A stretch of DNA of 64,000 nt from positions 27,157,743-27,221,742 of the forward strand of contig OX439132.1 of assembly GCA_949318235.1 (NCBI GenBank), given 5' to 3'. Source of the DNA: Ecdyonurus torrentis (Eukaryota; Arthropoda; Insecta; Ephemeroptera; Heptageniidae). A program made the position numbers and the translations under genes. Positions 1-10,100 of this stretch are shown in pieces. Each line of letters starts with the position of its first letter. The first letter of the stretch is position 1. The notes under the pieces were generated by a model. It was not told the origin of the DNA. It made no database searches and saw only the letters and a program-made list of their open reading frames with translations.

Positions 1-338
1 CTAGTTTCTCTCGTACTATTTCTATCCTATTAATTAGATACAAAAATGAGTAAAAACTGTTATGTACTGTTGATATTTGCATGATAAAAAATTAAAAATA
101 AAAATTTTAAGAGAAAATAGTAGAGAGAGATTAGAGTACGTTGAATTAAAAATTAATGAAACTGAAGGTTCTCTAATTGGGACTAAATTGTTCTTTTCAC
201 ATGTTTTAATTTTTTGCTTCACTATTTGCAAAACAAAATTCTGCTACTGTATTTATATGCTCTAAATCATATGAAAATATCAATTGTATTATTTTAAAAC
301 CCATTTAGAGACATGAAAAGTTGTACTTATCTATAAAG

Positions 339-589
339 TTCGCTCACACTTATCAATGTTTGCTAGATGTTACCTGAAGCTGGGAGAGTGGCAGGAATCA
401 ATCCAAGGTATCACAGAGCAAAGTATACCTGCTGTGCTACAATATTACTCTGCAGCCACGGACCATGACCCAGGCTGGTACAAGGCTTGGCACGCATGGG
501 CGTACATGAACTTTGAGACAGTGCTTTTCTATAAGCAACAAGCAAACGGGTTGGAGAATGCAACTGAGGGGAAACCTAAGCCTGCCATG
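339..589 (+). CDS. mTOR: mTOR exon: end of FAT domain
   Basis: Acceptor AG at 337-338, donor GT at 590. Encodes the FAT-domain stretch with [19 protein letters not shown] and [13 protein letters not shown]. The exon starts inside a codon and ends at a codon boundary. Confidence 0.93.
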
Positions 590-3500
590 GTGAGTTAAAG
601 ATTCATTATTATTATTATTACAAATGATAAATATAAGAAGGGGAAAACAAACAAACTTGTCTTACCTTGTTAATGTATCTTAGTGAATCTGAAATAAGTA
701 TTTAACTATGTTAAAAGTTTTATTAATGTTATTTTTACTATAATTTTACAGAGCATGGATAATTTAGTAGAAATTACAAAGAACGCGGTGCAAGGTTTCT
801 TCCACTCCATCTCCTTATCACACGGCAGCTCCCTGCAGGTAATACATTTAACAATAATACATACTGTAATAATAATAATAAATATTTCCTACCAGAATTA
901 GATTTTATAAGTGAGCAGAATCTACTAAAGTTAAATATAATACTATACAAATTAACAGTAATATTACTATGTAAGATTTATTATTCTTAAACTTTGATAT
1001 TATGTTACAGGACACATTACGCTTGCTCACACTGTGGTTTGAATATGGCCAATGGCAGCCTGTGTATGATTCCATTCAAGACGGTCTGAGTAAAGTAGAA
1101 ATTGATACATGGCTCCAGGTGATTCCCCAGTTGATAGCACGTATCGACACTCCACGTGTGCAGGTGGGACGTCTTATTCATCACCTGTTAGGCGAGATTG
1201 GCAAGAACCACCCACAGGCACTTGTATATCCCTTGACTGTAGCCTCCAAGTCTGCAAGTCCGGCACGACGTAATGCTGCTCATAAGATGCTGAGTGGTGT
1301 GAGTGAACACTCACCCATGCTTGTATCGCAATCAGTCATGGTGAGTGCTTGTATTTTGTACTTGATGACACAGTATGTGCACCAACTTGGAGAAAGTCTT
1401 GATGGCACAGGTTACATCAAGACTTTCACCAAGCTATGGACCTCATTGTGGTAAGGCGCTTGTGGGTTTCTCCAATCCTTTCTTTTATTACATATTCAAA
1501 CCAAAATAGTTTAAACTTTCCTCTAAGTAATTATACATTATTCAAATCCAATTAGATGGATGACTTTAAAGAAAGAGCTTCCCTATCCCTATAATATTAT
1601 ACTAAAGCTTTGTTAATATAGCCTATATATCGCACGAATAGAATGAAAAGCTCGTATTAGAAATTCCCGTGTTTTCGAAGTTTGAATCGCTGGAACTCAA
1701 AAATTAAAAGTCAGAAAAAATTGAAATTATTTTTGTCCTGTGACTTATATATCTGCCAATACATTTGATAAATTTCAAATTTTGATTGCAAACAGTTTGC
1801 TCACAAATTAGTAATTAGTAAACTAAAACACCCTGTTTTGAATTTTGTTCAAAAAAGTGAAATTAAAATTATTTTTCCCATGCAACAACAAGCAATAAAA
1901 ATTTCAAATTGATATCATAGATTCAAGAAATGTTACTTATTCTTAATGTACAGTTGAAATTTTTTTGCAAGCAACCCCTTTGTCAAAATTTGCAAAAAAC
2001 GGATCTCACATTGTATTAATGCTTTGAAGCTGAAAATTATTTTAGGGGTGCAATTTCATATTCTTAAAAGATTTCTTTGCAATATACAAAATTACTTTAA
2101 AATTAATATTAACTAAAACTTATGAATTAATTAATTTATAACCCCTGTATTTACGCAAAAAGCAGTACATAAAATGCCTGGTGACCGCAACCAGCAGTAC
2201 ATCAAATTTTTAAAAATTCATTTAATATTATGGAAATAAGATATTTACATTATTAGCAAAATAACATTTAAGGGATTCAAAATTGCACCCCTAAAATAAC
2301 TTTCAGCTTCAAAGCATTAATAGAACGCGAGATCCGTTTTTTTTGCAAATTTTGGCAAAGGGGTTGCTTGCAAAAAAATTTCAACTGTACATTATGAATA
2401 AGCAACATTTCTTGACTCTATGATACTAATTTGAAATTTTTATTGCTTGTTGTTGCATGGGAAAAATAATTTTAATAACACTTATAATAAAATAGATCTG
2501 GAAAAACTAATGTACCTGATCCAAAATAATTTTAAACTTTTAAATGACCTCTTCATAAAAGGGGAAATTGATAAAATATATGAACAAATTCAATATTTGA
2601 TATTAAACTCTGCTTTACCTAAGAAATATTCTAAGCGGCAAGCAAAACCGTGGTTTGATCAGGAAGCTTTTCTTCTCCGGAAATACGTGTTACACCTTTT
2701 ATTTAAATTAAGAGCTTGTAGATTTAAAGATAAGCAACTTCTTACTCATTTCAATTTAGTTAAAAAAGAATATATAAAATTACTCAATGTAAAACGGGAT
2801 CTATTTCAAATTAAATATGAAGAAAATTTAGTTTCAATTGCGGAAAGCGTTCCATATACATATCTTAAAAAAGACAAAATTCTAAATGTCCAATGTCCCA
2901 TTCCTGTTCATGATTGGGAGAATCACTTTAAAGAGATATTAAACTGTAAGAATCTTTCATCAGAAGATTCATTGAATTTAATTAGTTTAATAGATAATTA
3001 TTCATCGGATATAATTTTTAAACCTATCTCTACCTTGGAATTAAATTCTGTTATTAACTCCATGAAAAATAATAAGGCAGCTGGCCCGGATTGTATTTCA
3101 AAGGAACATATTGCTGTCTGGGGTTTGCTTTCGGGCAACTGTTTAGCTAACTTTTTTAATCTATGTATTGAAAATAAGAAATTACCTCAAGTCTGGAAAC
3201 AGTCTCGTTTAAAAGTTTTGTATAAAGGTAAAGGTAATATTCTGACCACTAACTCCTATAGAGGAATTGCAAACTGTTACATCATGTTCAAAATGTTTGA
3301 TAAAGTTATTTGTAAGAGAGTTTTTGATTGCACTAAGGATCTTATCCCAGATATACAGTTTGGGTTTATGCCAGGCAGATCAACAATTCAAGCCGTTAAA
3401 TATTTGCATGCTCAGATTTTAAAAGATGTAGCTGAACCAAAAAGTTGTACATTCGTGCTATTCATTGACTTTCTAAAAGCATTCGACCTGGTTGATAGAA

Positions 3501-6500
3501 AGTTATTATTAAGTAAACTTATCGAAACTAAAAAGCTTCCGAAAGAAATACTTGTTGCTCTGGCCCTGCTACTGGAAGTCAATTTTGTAACTGTAAATGA
3601 TGGTTTACTTCTCTCGGACCCTATCTTGCAAAGCAATGGAGTTTTGCAGGGGGGCCCGAGTAGTCCTCTTTTGTACAACCTTTTAACCTATGATATACTA
3701 ACTATAATCGAGGAAATTGTTAATTTAATAGCAGATGATCCTGAGATCTTTCTCAGTATCTATGCTGATGATTTGGCTATTATATGTAAAAACTTAGAAA
3801 AATTACAGAAAATTTTGGATAAATTAGTTAAATGGGCCTCTCTAAATGGGTTAAAAATAAATGCGAATAAAACAAAAATAATGAAGTTTAAATATGCAAG
3901 TGGTGGCCGCCCAAAAACAAACCCTCCTCCGGAAAATATCTACTGTAATGGAACTAAATTGGAGTTTGTAAGCTCATTTAAATATCTAGGTATTACCTTA
4001 CAGCAATCAGGCAAGACATTTGCAGCTCATGTCAAAGATAGAAGCAAAAGTGCCATCACAGCATCCTTCACCATATCAAACGTACATTTGCTATCTCTGA
4101 AAACGGCCATAAAACTTTTTCACCTGAAAATATCACCTGTAGCATCTTATGGAATAGAGATTTTCTGGTCATATCTAACCATCACAGACTTCAACTTATT
4201 AGAGTCTGTAAAATCTCGTTTTCTTAAGAGAGCAATGTGCCTCTCAAAATATACAAAATCTAGACTAGTTTATGAACTTTCAGGAGAGGAGTTTTATGTA
4301 CGGGAGCTGAGATTAAAATTTAATTTGCCAGAAACTGAAAATTTTATTAAGTTTGTTCAAATTAGAGAAAATAAAACCGATGATATTAATCTATCATTTT
4401 ATAATACACCAGCTTTAAAAAATGATACATGGAAAAACTCAAATCAGAGGAATCGTAATATTATCACCCGCTACGCGGCACACGGTTTTCATCACAAAAT
4501 TTGTAACACTAAAGAATATCATATTTGTAATAATAATTGTATCTGCTCCTTGTGTGGGATGTCATGTGAACAGTATCATCTCCTCACATGTTCTAGGAGA
4601 CATTTAAGTATGGCCTACTATGCCGAGGGCACTGATCAACATGTATAATACTGTTATTTGATCTTGATATTATATGTAATGTTTATGAGTTGAATGTTTA
4701 GATGTATGTTGTACACGCAATGTGTTTAATAAATAAATAAAAAAAAATAACACTTTTTTGGACAACTTTCGAAAACAGAGTGTTTTAGTTTACTAATTGA
4801 TGAATTGTGAACAAACTGTTTACGATAAAAATATGAAATTTATAAAATATATTGTCAGATTTATAAGCCGCACAACAAAAGTAATTTCAATTTTTTGTGA
4901 CTTTTTATTTTTGTATTATAACGATTCAAACTTCGGAAACACAGGAATTTCTAATACGAGCTTTTCATTCTATTCGTGCGATATGTATTTTTATTATTAT
5001 TATTATTATTATTTTTTTAGATTTTATTCAATATCATTAACACACCATTAATTGGATTTAATATACATTAACACATATTTTACTTTAATAATTTCTTGTT
5101 CAATAGATAGCAGTGAAAACAAACAGCTATGTAACCCACTTTAAAACTTGTGAAAATAACATACTGTGCAACTTTGTATGTTCTGCATTGACTATTGTGT
5201 CATAATAATATTCTTGTTCCAATAATCAGAATATAATGTTACTTGTAGGTGTCTGAGGAGCTGATTAGAGTGGCCATCTTGTGGCATGAATTGTGGCACG
5301 AGGGACTGGAGGAGGCAAGCAGACTTTACTTTGGAGAACGTAACGTCAAAGGCATGTTTGACACTCTTGAACCTCTCCATGCTATGATTCATCGTGGAGC
5401 ACAGACACTCAAAGAAACATCCTTCAACCAGGTAAGTTCAATCATTTTTAACAGATGCATGTTCTCCAATGAGATATATACTTTTTTTTTTCTAGCTTAC
5501 TTAAGCCCAGATAGATTCTAATTTTGACTAATCCCTAAAACTACTCTGAAATAAAAAAGTTTTTTAAAGGTTCTATTAAAGGTTCTATCTAGCTATTTTT
5601 TTTTAAATTTTTAATTATGAAATTTTAATTAATTATATCAAAATAAGGGACTCAATTGACCCATATGCCCATTTTAAGAATAAACTGATTGTATTCTGTC
5701 CAAGAAATTTTTCAAACCCCACAGAGAACTGTAAAAGTGTTGCTGATTTATGGTTGTGTGATTCACACAATCATAGTTGTGTTATTTATTTTTTATGTTG
5801 CATTCTTGTTATTATTGGTTGTTATTTTTTATTTATTTGACAAGACCAATGCTTGTTGTAATTTTGATTGTTACTATAAACTGCCTGGGTCAATAAAGTT
5901 TCTTATTCTTATTCTGATATCCACAAACAAATAAATAAACATAAGAAAAGTAGGAAGAAATAATAATAATAATAAAAAGCAAAAGTTTCTGTAACATAAT
6001 ATTTTGATTCATACCCTATACTGTATAACTCACAAAACAAAATCCAGGAAAACAAAAGCTTGTAGGCTCAGTAAGCTACAGTAAAAATTTCAGCTCTGAA
6101 AAATAATTCTAACTCAAGTTATTCCACCATAAGAAAGCATGTTAAATGTAGACAGGAACACTAAGTCGTCTGCTAGCACTTTGTTAGTATTGTTGGGCTG
6201 TGAGTTTGTTTATTTTCTCACTAAACCTACTTTTGCAAGTCCTCTATTAGACCCATAGTGCCTATTCTCGACCTATTCTATTCTAAAAAGGGCATATAAA
6301 AATTAATAATAAATAAATAAATAAAAACAATTTTTTTATTGGGTATTTCAAATTAATCTCAAATCATTATTACAGTATTTTTATTTGTTCATTTACTGTA
6401 CTGTACTTATTTCATTTATATATACTGTAATTTTGTTCTTTAGAATAAAATATAAAATTAAAACAACAAATTTTTGAGCAATAAGTGTATTAAGAAAGTT

Positions 6501-7114
6501 CCTTTGTTCAGCCAACTGCAGTGCACCTTGTAATGTTCTTACTGTCATGTTACAGGCATATGGCAGGGACTTACAAGAGGCTCAGGAGTGGTGTGGGCGC
6601 TACAAAGTTTCGGGGAACGTACGCGACCTCAACCAGGCATGGGACTTGTATTACCACGTGTTCCGTCGTATATCACGACAGTTGCCTCAGCTAACCAGCC
6701 TGGAGTTGCACTATGTGTCACCCAAGCTGATGGTATGTCGAGATCTAGAACTAGCAGTGCCGGGATCATACACACCCACTCAACCTCCCACACGTATCGC
6801 ATTAATCAAGCCATCGCTGCAAGTCATCACTTCTAAGCAGAGACCTCGCAAACTTACCATCAAAGGTAAGTAAATGACCAAATTAAGATACAGTATTTAC
6901 ATTGCGTAAATATTCCAGTATCATTTATTGAAGTCAGTGATACTGTGTGTATATATAATTAAAAAGAAAGGTCAAGGACTAGATATTTTAATATTGTTGT
7001 GCAGTCTTTTACTAAAAAATTGATTTCTATTGACTTATAGCCATACAGTGCAATCAGATGAAGTTTTCAGTTGACGCAAAACTCTATTTACATGTTATTT
7101 CCATGTCAATAGAA

Positions 7115-7159
<45 letters not shown>

Positions 7160-10100
7160 TAAAAACACTGTACCATACCTTTGTCAAGCTTTTTACTTTT
7201 TTGTTGTTGTTGTTAAGAAAGACAATAAAATATGATATTATGATTATAAAGACTCAATTTTTTTTAATCATTTTTGTTTTAATGGAAGATTTATTTAGGA
7301 ATAACAACCTTCTAAAACATGGAAGTGATTTACAATTTTTTCTTGAAAATAAAATTTCTGATTTTGCTCCAATAATATAGCAGAGAATAGAGAAATGGTC
7401 AAATTTACTTGAATTGATTGTAATGTTTGTCTGATTGTTGGCTCACAGGCAGCAATGGCAAGGAGTACATGTTCTTACTGAAGGGTCACGAGGACTTACG
7501 ACAAGACGAGAGAGTAATGCAGCTGTTTGGTCTGGTCAACACCTTACTCCTTAATGATCCAGATACATTCCGTCGCAATCTCACAATCCAGGTAAGGAGA
7601 TCAAAGTTATATGGTTACAAAGTTAGATATTATCTCTATAAGATAGAAGTTGAAAAACGGTAAACATTTTAAGTATCTTTAGATAATAAGTGTTTGATGG
7701 TGGTTTATTTTTCAGAGGTACGCTGTGATTCCACTGTCAACCAACAGTGGTCTGATTGGCTGGGTGCCTCACTGTGACACCTTGCATACTCTGATCAGAG
7801 ATTACAGAGAGAAAAAGAAAATATTACTTAACATCGAGCACCGCATCATGCTCAGGGTAAGTAAAAGGGGGGAAATAATTGTAAAAATTTGATACACGTA
7901 AAGCAAAGGTATACATTACACTTTAAATTACAGTATCAAGATTATGTTGGTAAAATTGTGTGTAACTAAAAGTTGTGAGGAAATACTCATTAATTTTCTT
8001 AATCACATCACAAAAGTTGGAATAAATCATGTGAAAAATGTTTTATGAATGTGAACCAAACCTTTTTAATACAGTCAACCAGGGTGAAATTGAAAGTGCG
8101 GGGTGAAATTGAAAGCCAATCACAGACCTGCTTTCAAAGTGCTCTGTGTCTAACGAGATAGGGAAAAGTGAAAGCTTACACATGATTGGAGTTTCAATTT
8201 CACCCCGGTTGACTATAAAATTGAATTGTCAATAAGTAAAGTGGCTAATTATTTACTTAATGTATATGCAATATTGCAGATGGCGCCAGACTATGACCAC
8301 CTAACATTAATGCAAAAGGTGGAGGTATTTGAACATGCATTAGAACACACTCAGGGTGATGACCTCTCGCGACTGTTGTGGCTCAAGTCCCCCAGCTCCG
8401 AGGTATGGTTTGACAGACGCACCAACTACACACGCTCGCTTGCCGTCATGTCCATGGTTGGCTACATCCTTGGTCTGGGAGATCGACATCCCTCCAACCT
8501 CATGTTGGACAGATTGAGTGGCAAGATCCTTCACATTGACTTTGGCGACTGCTTTGAGGTGGCCATGACCAGGGAGAAGTTCCCAGAGAAGATACCATTC
8601 AGACTTACTCGCATGCTTATCAATGCTATGGAGGTACGTGATTTTTGTGTTATCTATTATGTATTCATTTTTTTTTTAATATAGGGGGGTATTTTCAATA
8701 TTGTTGATGTATAAATTAAACTGGAAATATTATCTTGTTTCCAGGTGACAGGTATAGAAGGCACATATCGTCGCACATGTGAGTCAGTGCTCACTGTATT
8801 GCGTCGCAATAAGGACAGCTTGATGGCGGTGTTGGAGGCATTCGTATATGATCCACTGCTGAATTGGCGTCTCATGGATACGGCCCCCAAGGTGAAGACA
8901 TCAACACGACCCAAGACTGGCGAGCCTGGTGAAAGCGCAGCATCTTCACAAGAGCAAGCAGACTTCCTTGAGGAAGCGGCACTCAGTGTGAGTGCAGTCA
9001 CTAAGAAACTGCCAGTCTCCAGTCTAGAGACACCTGCAGGTAAATCAAAAGAACAAGTCATGGTTTTGCATTTCAGGGTAGGAAGATTTCATACTGTCCC
9101 TTTAACTACAAATTAATGTTTAATTATTTAAATTGACCCAAAAGCAGAGTTTAATATAGGTTTCAACCTTTGCAACCATCAAACCTATTATTTAGCATAT
9201 TAACAATTTGCCTTCATTTTTAAGAAGTTTAATTATTAGTTTTTGAGCTCTATGATTAGGGTTTTGATAATTGAACATAATTTTGCGTGTTATTGTGTTT
9301 TAGAGGGTACACAGCCTGAGGCACTGAACAAGAAGGCAATCGCGATCATCACGCGAGTGAGAGAGAAGCTGACAGGTCGTGACTTCAGCCACGAGGAGAC
9401 ATTGAGTGTGCAGCAACAGGTGGAACTGCTAGTGCAGCAGGCGACCAGCAATGAGAACCTCTGTCAATGTTACATTGGCTGGTGAGTACCATCAATCAAA
9501 ACATTGTCACCATCCTTATAAAATAAATATTCAATATCAAAATTATTTTCTGATATGTACTGTACTGTCTGTATCCTCTTGTCCCTCTCAGACATCATAA
9601 TATATACTTAACATTAAAGATGATACCGCTTTCTAAAGAAAATGGTAGAAATATATTGTCAGGTAAGAGCAGTGTTGCCAAATTCTCTGAAAATCACGAA
9701 TAAACTCTTTAGAAAGTGGCATCATCTTTGATGTTAACTTTATAAAGACTGGGAGTGTATAATAATAACAACAATAATAATTTTATTAAGGCATTGTGAG
9801 GGCATGACAGCCCTATTTTACAAAACCTTGACCACAATAGTAATAAACATTTTTAACATAAACATTTACAATTTTAAGCATTGTTTTGACATATAGCTCT
9901 GGCCACTAGTTTGAGAATGGGGCAGCGGCCTCCGCAGCCTTTTCTCATAAAGATAACATAGTGTGGTTGCTGATTGCCTATACAAATTGTTCTCAGACTA
10001 GTGGCCAGAGCTGTACATGTTTTCTAATCTTTCCTAAGTACTATCATTTTATTCCTCTGGATTAATAAATACAGGACACAATCTAGAAGATAGTTCAAGT

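Larger units (their letters stand above)
1627..4984. mobile_element. Foldback (long-TIR) element in mTOR intron, split by a LINE insertion
   Basis: The outer arms 1627-2057 and 2281-4984 are inverted repeats once the 2.27-kb LINE (about 2482-4745) plus its target duplication is removed from the right arm. Each arm is then about 431 bp around a central spacer of about 220 bp, so the uninterrupted element would be about 1.09 kb. The termini read TATCGCACGAATAGAATG on both strands and are flanked by TA, consistent with a Tc1/mariner-type target duplication (inference). No transposase is present, so it is non-autonomous. Arms show scattered mismatches, so it is not very recent. Confidence 0.85.
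1341..5248 (+). other. mTOR intron with nested transposons
   Basis: A 3.9-kb intron, of which about 3.36 kb is the foldback/LINE composite. The remaining sequence (1341-1626 and 4985-5248) is AT-rich with a short (ATT)n tract near 4990-5010 and no other recognised feature. Confidence 0.8.

Noticed and set aside
1..338. Coding exon at the window start
   Set aside because: Both strands are AT-rich with frequent stops and no TOR motif. It is intron upstream of the exon at 339.
5249..5521. A separate small + strand gene
   Set aside because: It is the FRB exon of mTOR read through its donor into the intron.
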